Source of the DNA: Ignavibacteriales bacterium
GTDB taxonomy: Bacteria > Bacteroidota > Ignavibacteria > Ignavibacteriales > Melioribacteraceae
Assembly (NCBI GenBank): GCA_026390775.1
Contig: JAPLFF010000007.1
Span: 310,001-374,000 of the forward strand
Length of the DNA stretch: 64,000 nucleotides
Reading direction: 5' to 3'
Numbering within the stretch: the stretch's first letter is position 1; each line of letters begins with the position of its first letter. The position numbers and the translations under genes are program-made. The notes below the pieces were generated by a model, which had not been told where the DNA came from, did no database searches, and saw only the letters and a list, made by a program, of their open reading frames with translations. Below, one piece after another: positions 15,674 through 25,055 of the stretch.

Positions 15674-15852
15674 TTACATGATTAATGTAATAAATATTTT
15701 CCAAAAAAGTTTGGTCGCTCCAGTAGTCTAGACATTTTTTATAGCGCAATACGATGGAACAAAAATCTTTCATAAACATTTCCATCCCTACTTACTTAGT
15801 GTTAAATTTCCCAATAGAAATCGAAGCTATTCACTAACTGATAATTTCTGTA

Positions 15853-16953
15853 ATGAAGAAAATATTGTTTTTGCTTTTCATTTTGTTTGGAATAAATGTT
15901 CACGCTCAAGAGCAATCCGATCTTGAATTTTTTCTAGGCGGTGCTCAAGTTATGGGTATAACCAGCGACGGTTCTAATCTCTGGTTCGCTACAAACGGAA
16001 ACGGTATTTTTAAATATATGCCCAAAACAAATGCATGGATGCAGTATTCAACTTCATTTGGAAATTTACAACACGATTTCTTTTATTGCATTGCCGCTAA
16101 TGAAGATTATGTTTGGGCAGGTTCAACAGACGGACTTTTTATTTTAGATAAGAGACATGACTCATGGACAAAAAGAAAATTTGGTCTTGGTGGTCAGTTA
16201 GCTAATTGGATCCGCGCTTTAGCTTATGATAAATTTGAAAAAGCGCTTTGGATCGGACGATTTAAATATCTTACCAAGTTCGATCTGAAAGAAAAAAAAT
16301 ACAACGATTACGATTTAACCGTGAAAGGAAACGAGAAGACCAACACCATTAAATCAATTCAGGTGGATGGCGATTCTCTAGTTTGGTTTGGAACTGAAGC
16401 CGGTTTACACAAGTATGATAAATCGAAAGACCTTAATGATAAGAACTCTTTAACTTTTTATGATACTAAATACAATTACTTTGATGGAGAAGGTGAGCAA
16501 GTTTCCATTACTTCAATTTTATTCGACAGAAATTTTGTCTGGATCGGATTGGATGAGTTTATTACACCTGAAAGACCTGAATTTAATGTAGGCGGATTGT
16601 TCCGGTTCAATAGAAAAAATGATTGGCTCAGGTTCGATGATTCAAAAGGTTTGCCGGCTAACGGAATTTATGATTTAGAACGAACCGGTAAGTATATTTG
16701 GGTATCGTTATATCAGTTTGGTAAAAACGCAAAAGAAACTTTTGGAAGAGGAATTGTTTTGATAGACAGAATGACAAATAAAATAATTCCAATTCGCGAT
16801 GATCGAATTCCGCAAACAGTTTACTCGATCTTTTTCGACGGAACAAAGTTGTGGCTCGGAACAGAAACCGGGTTGATTAAAGTTAATTTCTTCAATAAGC
16901 TTGCACAGTGGATAGGAATCCATAGCAGTACCAAAAGCGGAGTGAAAAAATGA
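15853..16953 (+). CDS. Exported beta-propeller protein
   Basis: The 366-residue product has a signal peptide ending at VHAQ and then repeated blades of the two-component-regulator propeller type. Recurrent phrases are DGSNLWFATNGNGIFKY, EDYVWAGSTDGLFIL, DSLVWFGTEAGLHKYD and TKLWLGTETGLIKV. There is no signalling domain attached, so the propeller stands alone in the periplasm or on the surface, where it may bind a ligand or protein. Its stop overlaps the heptose kinase start by four bases, so it is translated together with the lipopolysaccharide core genes. A specific role is not known to me. Confidence 0.75.
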   Translation: MKKILFLLFILFGINVHAQEQSDLEFFLGGAQVMGITSDGSNLWFATNGNGIFKYMPKTNAWMQYSTSFGNLQHDFFYCIAANEDYVWAGSTDGLFILDKRHDSWTKRKFGLGGQLANWIRALAYDKFEKALWIGRFKYLTKFDLKEKKYNDYDLTVKGNEKTNTIKSIQVDGDSLVWFGTEAGLHKYDKSKDLNDKNSLTFYDTKYNYFDGEGEQVSITSILFDRNFVWIGLDEFITPERPEFNVGGLFRFNRKNDWLRFDDSKGLPANGIYDLERTGKYIWVSLYQFGKNAKETFGRGIVLIDRMTNKIIPIRDDRIPQTVYSIFFDGTKLWLGTETGLIKVNFFNKLAQWIGIHSSTKSGVKK

Positions 16954-17945
16954 TGAACGTCTCATTCAAAAAATTGAATTCACTTAAAAACAATTTCTCG
17001 GGAAAACGTGTTGCGGTTATCGGCGATCTGATGCTGGATTGTTATTTCTGGGGTGGAGTTTCAAGAGTTTCACCCGAAGCTCCCGTTCCAGTTGTTGAAG
17101 TTGATGAAGAATTTTTCCGCTTCGGCGGTGCAATGAATGTTGCTTATAATATTTTAAAACTCGGCGGAATACCCTTTCCTATCGGTGTAATTGGAGATGA
17201 CAATGAAGGAAAAATTATTCGCAAGTTGATGAAAGACAGTGGAATTACTGATAAAGGAATTGTAATTGATCCGAAGCGACCAACTACTGCAAAGACAAGA
17301 GTCATTGCCGATAAGCAGCACATCGTACGGATTGATAAAGAGAAAACTGCTGCAATATCTCCATCTACAGAAAAGAAAATATTAGGATTGCTTAGAAAGG
17401 AACTTAAAAAACTTGATGCGATAATACTTCAAGATTATAATAAAGGCGTGCTTACCGGAAATCTAATTACACAAATCATTAAGCTTGCAGAGAGTGCAAA
17501 TATTATTGTAACCGTAGATCCTAAATTCATGAATTTCTTTTCATACAAGAATGTTACGGTTTTCAAACCAAACAGGAAAGAAACTGAAGACGTTTTTGGA
17601 ATCAGAATTAAAACCGAAGAAGATATTACAAAAGCCGGATTTAGATTACTTGAACAGCTTAACTGCAAATATGTACTTCTTACATTAGGAGAAAAAGGGA
17701 TTGCACTTTTCGAAAAGGGAAAACTTGAAAGAAGAGTTTCAACCATTGCCAGAAAAGTTTCTGATGTATCCGGTGCCGGCGATACTGTTATCTCAACATT
17801 AACAATGGCACTTAGCGCAGGCGCAGAAATTTTTGATGCTGCATATTTAGCTAACTATGCCGGCGGCTTGGTTTGTCAGGAAGTGGGAATTGTTCCAATA
17901 GAATTAAACACTTTATTTAACGCAGTGTCAAAAGAGTTGAAATGA
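16950..17945 (+). CDS. D-glycero-beta-D-manno-heptose-7-phosphate kinase
   Basis: The 331-residue product matches the kinase half of E. coli HldE, a PfkB/ribokinase-family sugar kinase. It phosphorylates heptose 7-phosphate at C1 during ADP-heptose synthesis. GDLMLDCYFWGGVSRVSPEAP at the N-terminus and VSGAGDTVIST with the catalytic Asp near the C-terminus are family signatures. The ATG at 16950 sits seven bases behind GGAG. The adenylyltransferase that is fused to it in E. coli is here a separate gene starting within its last codons. Together they indicate heptose-containing lipopolysaccharide. Confidence 0.93.
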   Translation: MMNVSFKKLNSLKNNFSGKRVAVIGDLMLDCYFWGGVSRVSPEAPVPVVEVDEEFFRFGGAMNVAYNILKLGGIPFPIGVIGDDNEGKIIRKLMKDSGITDKGIVIDPKRPTTAKTRVIADKQHIVRIDKEKTAAISPSTEKKILGLLRKELKKLDAIILQDYNKGVLTGNLITQIIKLAESANIIVTVDPKFMNFFSYKNVTVFKPNRKETEDVFGIRIKTEEDITKAGFRLLEQLNCKYVLLTLGEKGIALFEKGKLERRVSTIARKVSDVSGAGDTVISTLTMALSAGAEIFDAAYLANYAGGLVCQEVGIVPIELNTLFNAVSKELK

Positions 17946-18421
17946 GTAATATTAAAAACATTAACGAGCTTGCGGAAATCAGAAAAGAACTGAAACTGCA
18001 AAACAAAAAGGTAGTATTTACAAATGGTGTGTTCGATATTTTACACGCCGGACATGTAGATTACATTACCAAGGCCAAATCCAAAGGTGATATTTTAATC
18101 ATAGCAGTTAATTCCGACTTGTCCGTAAAAAAAATTAAAAGCGAACTTCGCCCAATTGTACCGCAGAATGAACGGGCTTTTATTATCTCTTCTCTCAAAC
18201 CGGTTGATTATGTTGTGATCTTCGATGAAGAAACTCCATATGAAATAATTAAAAAAATTATTCCGGATGTTTTAGTAAAAGGTGCAGATTGGTCTATAGA
18301 AAATATTGTAGGACGTGATATTGTAGAAGCTAACGGAGGTAAAGTAGAAACAATTGAATTTATAAATAATATTTCTACAACTAATATAATTAAAACCGTT
18401 CTGGAAAGATTTAAGAAGTAA
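17942..18421 (+). CDS. D-glycero-beta-D-manno-heptose 1-phosphate adenylyltransferase
   Basis: This 159-residue nucleotidyltransferase corresponds to the C-terminal half of HldE. FTNGVFDILHAGHVDYI contains the H-x-G-H nucleotide-binding motif, and the protein ends with STTNIIKTVLERF, the usual tail containing the ATP-contacting S-T-T. It joins AMP to heptose 1-phosphate; a phosphatase and an epimerase complete the route elsewhere. It overlaps the kinase gene by four bases and the tamB gene by one, so translation of the three is tightly coupled. Confidence 0.94.
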   Translation: MSNIKNINELAEIRKELKLQNKKVVFTNGVFDILHAGHVDYITKAKSKGDILIIAVNSDLSVKKIKSELRPIVPQNERAFIISSLKPVDYVVIFDEETPYEIIKKIIPDVLVKGADWSIENIVGRDIVEANGGKVETIEFINNISTTNIIKTVLERFKK

Positions 18422-21400
18422 TGGCTGATCAAGAAAAAAAAAATACCGACGAAGTAAAACAGACTTCCCCAAAAGTTAAGCGAAGTCCGTTCCATAAAAC
18501 TGTGAATATTTTCATCGGCATTTTTCTGGGATTTATTTTAATCTTTCTAATTTTACTAGGATTCACTCAGACCAAAACATTTAGAGAAACGCTACGCGAA
18601 AAAGTAATTTCCTTAGTTAACAAAGAAATTAACGGTAAACTAAACATTGAAAAATTAGATGGTACTATTTTCACATCTCTCTTTCTTCAAAATACATCGG
18701 TGGCTGTTGGTAATGATACTCTTTTCTACGCACGAAATGTTGAGATTAAGATCAGTCCTCTACAGATATTATTAAAAAAGATTTACGTTAGAAAAATACT
18801 TTTGGATGATGTAAAGATTGCTATGCTTCAAGATTCATCTGGCGCTTGGAATTTTTCCAAATTAATTAAGCCTAAACCCAAAGACACTACAAAAACGTCA
18901 TTCCCATTTTTTGTTCAAGTAAATGATTTACAATTGCATAACATTCAATTTATGCGGCAATCTTATGCGAATTATAAATCGCAGCAAAATTATCCAATGA
19001 TGAATATGGACGATCTTCGAATTAATAATTTACACTTTGTAGCCCAAGCGTTTGTTGATGTTGATAATTCCAACTATTTACTGATCTTAAAAGAACTATC
19101 ATTTAAGCCGAACCTTACGCGTTTTAGTTTAAGAAATATTTCCGGTGAATTTGCAATTACTAAAAATTTTGCAAGTATTAATAATCTGTATTTCTTAACA
19201 GACAGCAGTGAATTTAAATTAAATGCGCGGATAGATAGTTTAAATCTATTCGGGAATGTTCACTTGGATGATTTTAAGAATTATCCAGTTACAATTAATG
19301 CCGATGCAAAATCATTCAACTTCGATGATCTCTCATCTTTCATAGGAAGTACAAAATTTTTAAAGGGTAATCCTTCTATGGAATTAAAAGTCCGCGGAAA
19401 GTTCGGTGATTTTAGAGTTGAAAAACTTGCATTAGATTACCGCAATACTCATCTCAGGATTGATGGAAAAATTTTAAATCTCAATTCTCCGGGAAATCTT
19501 TTTATTCAGGCTAAGATTTACAATACTGATATTAATTATGAAGATGTTAATGCATTGTTACCAACTTTGAAGTTACCTGAGTACGCTTTACTTCATCTGA
19601 AAGGTGTCAATATTGAATATGAAGGACAACCGACAAATTTCAAGACAAAGTTTGTAGGCAATATTGAGAATGGTAAAGTTTCATTTGATGCTTCATTAAA
19701 CTTTAATGCAAATCCGATGGCTTATGATATCAAATTTGAAACGAATGAATTAAATCTTGCAACTGTGATAAATATTAACACGCTTTTAAATTCTAAAGGA
19801 AGTTTAATGGGGAAAGGGGTCTCCCCTGTTGATTTCAATGCTGATTTTAAATTCAACGCTGACGGATCTTCGTTCAACGGTTATCCGCTTGACAGATTTA
19901 TTGTAAATTTAAATGCAGCGAACAGAGTAATAGATTTAAACATAGATGGACTTAGCGGCAATACTAGCGCACTTGTGAAAGGTAACTTGTCCTTCGATAA
20001 AGATACAATACCTTCATACAATTTAGTTGGACAATTAAATAAATTAAATCTTGCCACTTTCTTAAAAGATCAAAAATATGAAAGCAATTTAAATTTTTAT
20101 TTTTCCGCAGATAGTAAAAACTTTGATCCCGATAAACTTACCGGTTCATTTGCGTTCGGGGTAGATTCTTCACGCTTCAAAAATAAAAAAATTGATCATT
20201 CGAATATTCAGTGTTCTATCAAAAATGATCCATCAAATCGTGAGATATTACTTACTTCAGATTTTGTAGATTTCAAAATTGATGGGGATTTTTCACTTAA
20301 AAAAGCTATCGCTCTTATTTCGTATGAATCGAAAACCATTACCGATATAATCACAAAAAAAGTTAGCGAATTAAACCCAATTTCGATTGTCAGTAATCAA
20401 CAGAGTAAAATTGAAATTGATACTACTGTGCCGGATATAGTTAATGAGAATCTAAAATTTAATTACGATTTTAAATTTAAGGATTTCGAATTAATAGCAA
20501 TGCTTCTAGGAAATGATCAGCTTGATATTTCCGGCAATGGTAAAGGAATAGTAAAAAATGAAAACGGGAATTTCTCCATCTCAAACCAAATGAAATTAGA
20601 TTATCTTGTAATGATGCAAGACAAAACTACAATTTATATATCCGATCTTGATTCCGATATTAATTTCACCCGCGATAACAGTTCCCTCTCATTTGATAAA
20701 TTATTCGGTACGGCCTCACTAACAGGAAAACGATTTTATTCCGGCAGTAATGTAAAATCAATCTCTGCGGATATTGCATTCAATCAGAGCAAATTATTTT
20801 TCAGCGGCTCGGCAAATATTGAGGATATGATTTATGCCGAAGCCGATGGAATTATTAACATGACCCCGAATGAACAATTACTATCTGTTAATAAATTATC
20901 TGTAACATATGATAGATTAGAATGGTCGAACAAAGACACAGTAAAAATTCTTTTTAATCCGGATTTCTTCAAAATACTTCAATGCACTGTTCAGCACGAT
21001 ACATCAACAATCAGCCTAAGTGGAAAAATTGAAAGATCAGGAAATCAAAATTTGAATATTAATGCAAACCGCATTTCCGGAAATTTATTGGAAAGATATT
21101 TATTGGGTTATAAAGATAATCAGTTAATAGCAAACGGATCATTGGATGGAAAGATAGAAGGTAAATTTGAAAACCCCGTGATGAATATTTTATTCGATCT
21201 GAGAAATTTACAGATTTCTTCAACTAAGCTCGGCAGTATTAGAGGATCGCTAAATTATTCAGATAAAAAACTTACAACTGATTTTGTGTTTCTTGATCTG
21301 AATACCAACCAACAAAATCCTTTATTTTCTCTTAAAGGCAGTTTGCCTATAGATCTAAGCTTATCAACTGTCAGCAAACGATTTCTTGAGAATGAACCTT

Positions 21401-22935
21401 TAAGTATAAAATTAAAGTCAGCAAACTTTGATCTTAGTTCACTTGGTAGAATAATTCCCGGTATAACAGATCAAAAAGGAACTCTTTCTGCAGATGTTGA
21501 TCTCAGCGGATCATTTAAAAATCCGATTTATAAAGGATACATTAATTTAACTGATGGACACTTTAAATCAGTTTACAATAATTTAGATTACAACTGTTCT
21601 GCAAAAACTCATTTCGAAAATCAGGAAATGAAATTAGATAATTTTATTTTATCCAACGCCGGCGGATCTAAATATTCCGGAACAGTTTACGGTGCCGGAG
21701 GGATTTCATTTGACGGATTCAGTTTGAAAGATATGGATCTTCATTTCAATGGAGACCTTGCTGTACTCGGTCAGCAATCGCAATCTGTGAGCCCTAATTT
21801 TTACGGTGATCTTTTGATTGGAAGCGACGGCGACTGGGTTTTGAGTAAACCGGGCGATCGGATATTTTTCAAAGGAAATTTCTTAATGAAGAATACCGAT
21901 CTAGTTTATACAACCGGACAAGCAAACGGTGAGTCTCAAAATAAAAATTTCAATTTTATTTTTATTCAAGACTCTACTAAAATTGATCGAGAGCTAGCTC
22001 TATTCCAGAAAGTTTTATTAAAAGAGAAAGTATTACAAGAACAATCATCTCAAAAAACAGAAAAACCTCTCAGCTTTGATTATGAAATTGGAATCAGCGC
22101 AGAGAATAACGCTAAACTTGTTTTTATACTTTCACAAGCTGTTAATCAAAAATTATTTGTTGAGATGCGGGGCGATTTGAAATATTCAAGTTTTGGCGGA
22201 GAGTCAAGAGCACAAGGTGCGTTCGAACTTTTACAAGGTTCAAAATTAGAATTCTTTAAAACGTTTGAGGCAGCTGGGTTTATCCGTTTTGAAAGCGATG
22301 TTACAAATCCTTATTTAGATATTGTTGCAACTTATACTAGCGATTATAGAGATCCGCATGATGTAAGCAGTGTTCCTCAAGATGTTGCAGTTAAAATTAA
22401 AATTAAAAGCGCTTTGTCAGATCTTGGAAAAAATTTAGCTAATAATCAGGAAAGCCTTAGTGTTTATATCGGCGCAAGAAACATTCAGAACAATATCAGC
22501 GATTCAAGATATGATTACGCCGATGCGCTTGCATTTATTATTTCCGGTAAGTTTAAAAATGATCTGACTGCCCAGGATAAAACTCAAGTTGCCGGGCAGA
22601 CAAATCTTGTTGGCAATCTTTCTTCTTCATTTCTTGGTTCTGTTCTAACTAGTTTCGTTAACTCGCAAGTTGGCGATTTGGTGAATAATATACAAATAAC
22701 ACAATCCAGCTATTTTACAAAATTTTCTCTCTCGGGAAGGATTCAAAATCTTCGTTATAGTTTTGGCGGTACAACGGAAGTTTTCCAAAATATAAATAAA
22801 GCAAACATCAAAGTTGAATATCTTATCAATCCCAAATTCTTAATTAGACTAGAAAGGAAAGATCCTATAGTTACTTCATTTGGCTTGGATGAAAAAATAA
22901 ACGAAATGGCACTTAAATATAAATTCGAATTTTAA
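18421..22935 (+). CDS. TamB-like inner membrane-anchored lipid/protein transport protein
   Basis: The 1504-residue product has a basic cytoplasmic start, one membrane helix near residues 29-50, and a very long beta-rich periplasmic body of the AsmA/TamB type. The last 300 residues are the conserved TamB domain, with YLDIVATYTSDYRDPHD, the segment SQVGDLVNNIQITQSSYFTK, and a C-terminus ending YKFEF. TamB-like proteins form a hydrophobic groove between inner and outer membranes for phospholipid movement and help assemble some barrels. Bacteroidota members are longer than E. coli TamB (about 1260), as here. It lies between heptose synthesis and RNase R. Confidence 0.88.
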   Translation: MADQEKKNTDEVKQTSPKVKRSPFHKTVNIFIGIFLGFILIFLILLGFTQTKTFRETLREKVISLVNKEINGKLNIEKLDGTIFTSLFLQNTSVAVGNDTLFYARNVEIKISPLQILLKKIYVRKILLDDVKIAMLQDSSGAWNFSKLIKPKPKDTTKTSFPFFVQVNDLQLHNIQFMRQSYANYKSQQNYPMMNMDDLRINNLHFVAQAFVDVDNSNYLLILKELSFKPNLTRFSLRNISGEFAITKNFASINNLYFLTDSSEFKLNARIDSLNLFGNVHLDDFKNYPVTINADAKSFNFDDLSSFIGSTKFLKGNPSMELKVRGKFGDFRVEKLALDYRNTHLRIDGKILNLNSPGNLFIQAKIYNTDINYEDVNALLPTLKLPEYALLHLKGVNIEYEGQPTNFKTKFVGNIENGKVSFDASLNFNANPMAYDIKFETNELNLATVININTLLNSKGSLMGKGVSPVDFNADFKFNADGSSFNGYPLDRFIVNLNAANRVIDLNIDGLSGNTSALVKGNLSFDKDTIPSYNLVGQLNKLNLATFLKDQKYESNLNFYFSADSKNFDPDKLTGSFAFGVDSSRFKNKKIDHSNIQCSIKNDPSNREILLTSDFVDFKIDGDFSLKKAIALISYESKTITDIITKKVSELNPISIVSNQQSKIEIDTTVPDIVNENLKFNYDFKFKDFELIAMLLGNDQLDISGNGKGIVKNENGNFSISNQMKLDYLVMMQDKTTIYISDLDSDINFTRDNSSLSFDKLFGTASLTGKRFYSGSNVKSISADIAFNQSKLFFSGSANIEDMIYAEADGIINMTPNEQLLSVNKLSVTYDRLEWSNKDTVKILFNPDFFKILQCTVQHDTSTISLSGKIERSGNQNLNINANRISGNLLERYLLGYKDNQLIANGSLDGKIEGKFENPVMNILFDLRNLQISSTKLGSIRGSLNYSDKKLTTDFVFLDLNTNQQNPLFSLKGSLPIDLSLSTVSKRFLENEPLSIKLKSANFDLSSLGRIIPGITDQKGTLSADVDLSGSFKNPIYKGYINLTDGHFKSVYNNLDYNCSAKTHFENQEMKLDNFILSNAGGSKYSGTVYGAGGISFDGFSLKDMDLHFNGDLAVLGQQSQSVSPNFYGDLLIGSDGDWVLSKPGDRIFFKGNFLMKNTDLVYTTGQANGESQNKNFNFIFIQDSTKIDRELALFQKVLLKEKVLQEQSSQKTEKPLSFDYEIGISAENNAKLVFILSQAVNQKLFVEMRGDLKYSSFGGESRAQGAFELLQGSKLEFFKTFEAAGFIRFESDVTNPYLDIVATYTSDYRDPHDVSSVPQDVAVKIKIKSALSDLGKNLANNQESLSVYIGARNIQNNISDSRYDYADALAFIISGKFKNDLTAQDKTQVAGQTNLVGNLSSSFLGSVLTSFVNSQVGDLVNNIQITQSSYFTKFSLSGRIQNLRYSFGGTTEVFQNINKANIKVEYLINPKFLIRLERKDPIVTSFGLDEKINEMALKYKFEF

Positions 22936-25035
22936 ATGAAAAAAGAAATCAAAGCATTTTTTAAGAATCATCCTTCAATAAAGCTCAAGTCGAAAGAACT
23001 TGCAAAGAAACTAAATGCAAACGATGAATTCGCTTACGCTGAATTGAGGCATTTTCTTCATGCACTTACAGATGAAGGATTCCTTCAGAAAGAAAGCAAA
23101 CGTTATCAACTGAATAAGTTCGATACAGGAAAACTGATCGGTACACTTCAGATTATTAACGGCGGCGAATACGGATTTGTTTTGCTTAAAGACAAGCAGA
23201 TAAAAGACATTTTTGTGGCGGGGAAAAATTTAAATACTTCTTTTAACGGAGATTTAGTTGAAGCTGTTTTAATACCATCACGGCGCGGTAAAAGTTTGGA
23301 AGGAGAAATTGTTCGTGTTATTGAAAGAAAGCGGAAGGAAATCGTTGGGACGTTACATAAAAGTAAATCATTTTATTTTATTGCCCCTGATGACGACAAA
23401 ATCCACCGTGATATATACGTCCCTTCCGATAAACTAAGCGGCTCAAAAGAGGGAGAAAAAGTTGTTGTTGGCGATATTGAATGGAAAGCTCCTCTTCTAA
23501 ATCCGGAAGGCAGAGTAATTGAAATTTTAGGAAAAGCCGGAAGCTACGATGCTGAGATAGCATCAATTGCACGCGAATTTGGTTTGACTTATAAATTCCC
23601 GAAAGCTGTTTTAAGTGAAGCAGAATCATTCACAGATATAATTCCTCAAACCGAAATAAACAATCGTCTCGATCTTCGTAATAAAATAGTTATTACTATT
23701 GATCCCGAAGATGCAAAAGATTTTGATGATGCTGTTTCAATTGAAGTTCTTCCTAACGGAAATAATTTAATCGGCATTCATATTGCGGATGTAAGTCACT
23801 TTGTTCAACGAGGAACGGCGCTTTATGATGAAGCCTTAGAACGAGGCACAAGCGTTTATATTGTCGGCAAAGTTATTCCTATGCTTCCGGAAAAATTATC
23901 TAATAATATCTGTTCATTAGTTCCATACAAGGACCGTCTTACTTTTTCTGTTATAGTTGAAATGACACCGCGCTGTAAAATTGTTTCTTATGAAATTAAA
24001 AAAACAATTATAAACAGCAAAAGAAGATTTAGTTATGATGAAGTTCAGGAAATTATCGAGAGTGGTAATGGTGACTTTAAGGATGAGATCACACAATTAA
24101 ATCAGATATCAAAGACTCTCCGCGAAAAAAGAATGAAGAAAGGAAGCATAAATTTTTATTCTCCCGAAGTTAATTTTAAGTTGGATGAGAACGGAATTCC
24201 AATTGAAATAAAGATTAAAGAAGTCCGTGAAAGTCATAATCTTATAGAAGAACTAATGTTATTGGCAAATCAAATAGTTGCAGAACATGTTAAAGCTAAA
24301 GAGAACAAAAAGGCGATTCCATTTGTTTATAGGATACATGATTTACCCGATAAAGAAAAAATTATTGAATTTTCAAGATTTGTTAAATCGCTCGGTTATC
24401 ATTTCGATCCTAATTCAGCAAACAAATCTGTTCAGTTTCAATTGTTGTTGGAAGAAGTAAAAGGGACAGAAGAAGAAGCAGTTGTAAATGAGATAGCGAT
24501 TCGTTCTATGGCTAAGGCAGTTTATTCAACAAAAAACATTGGACATTATGGACTGGGTTTTAGGTATTACACACATTTCACTTCACCTATACGACGCTTC
24601 CCGGATCTTATAGTCCATCGTTTGATATTTAGCTACGACCATGAGAAGCTAGAGAAAAATTTATCACTGGAAGAATTAGAAGAAATTTGTGATCATGCAT
24701 CTGCGCAAGAAAGAAATGCTGTAAATGCTGAGCGCCTTTCTGTAAAATTGAAACAAATTGAGTATTTGAAAAGTAAAGTAGGTGAAGATTTTCACGGAGT
24801 TGTTTCGGGCATTACACACTTTGGAATTTTTATTGGACTAAGCCAAACACTTGCAGAAGGATTGATAAGATTAAGAGATTTGAATGATGACTATTATGTA
24901 TTTGATGAGAAAAATTATTCAATCATAGGAAAAAGAACTGGAAGAAAAATACGTTTAGGAGACAAAGTGAATGTTAAACTTATCCGTGTAGATCAGGAAA
25001 AACGCGAAATTGATTTTGTTTTACTTTCAGACTAA
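22936..25035 (+). CDS. rnr: Ribonuclease R
   Basis: The 699-residue product is an RNase II/R family 3'-5' exoribonuclease. The order is an N-terminal winged helix domain, two cold-shock RNA-binding domains, the catalytic RNB domain and an S1 domain. ITIDPEDAKDFDDAVSIE carries the catalytic Asp residues, THFTSPIRRFPDLIVHR the conserved arginines, and HGVVSGITHFGIFIGL opens the S1 domain. It degrades structured RNA without a helicase. The gene begins on the base after the tamB stop. At 699 residues it is shorter than E. coli RNase R and lacks the long basic tail. Confidence 0.95.
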   Translation: MKKEIKAFFKNHPSIKLKSKELAKKLNANDEFAYAELRHFLHALTDEGFLQKESKRYQLNKFDTGKLIGTLQIINGGEYGFVLLKDKQIKDIFVAGKNLNTSFNGDLVEAVLIPSRRGKSLEGEIVRVIERKRKEIVGTLHKSKSFYFIAPDDDKIHRDIYVPSDKLSGSKEGEKVVVGDIEWKAPLLNPEGRVIEILGKAGSYDAEIASIAREFGLTYKFPKAVLSEAESFTDIIPQTEINNRLDLRNKIVITIDPEDAKDFDDAVSIEVLPNGNNLIGIHIADVSHFVQRGTALYDEALERGTSVYIVGKVIPMLPEKLSNNICSLVPYKDRLTFSVIVEMTPRCKIVSYEIKKTIINSKRRFSYDEVQEIIESGNGDFKDEITQLNQISKTLREKRMKKGSINFYSPEVNFKLDENGIPIEIKIKEVRESHNLIEELMLLANQIVAEHVKAKENKKAIPFVYRIHDLPDKEKIIEFSRFVKSLGYHFDPNSANKSVQFQLLLEEVKGTEEEAVVNEIAIRSMAKAVYSTKNIGHYGLGFRYYTHFTSPIRRFPDLIVHRLIFSYDHEKLEKNLSLEELEEICDHASAQERNAVNAERLSVKLKQIEYLKSKVGEDFHGVVSGITHFGIFIGLSQTLAEGLIRLRDLNDDYYVFDEKNYSIIGKRTGRKIRLGDKVNVKLIRVDQEKREIDFVLLSD

Positions 25036-25055
25036 AGTTTAAGAAAGGTTGAACT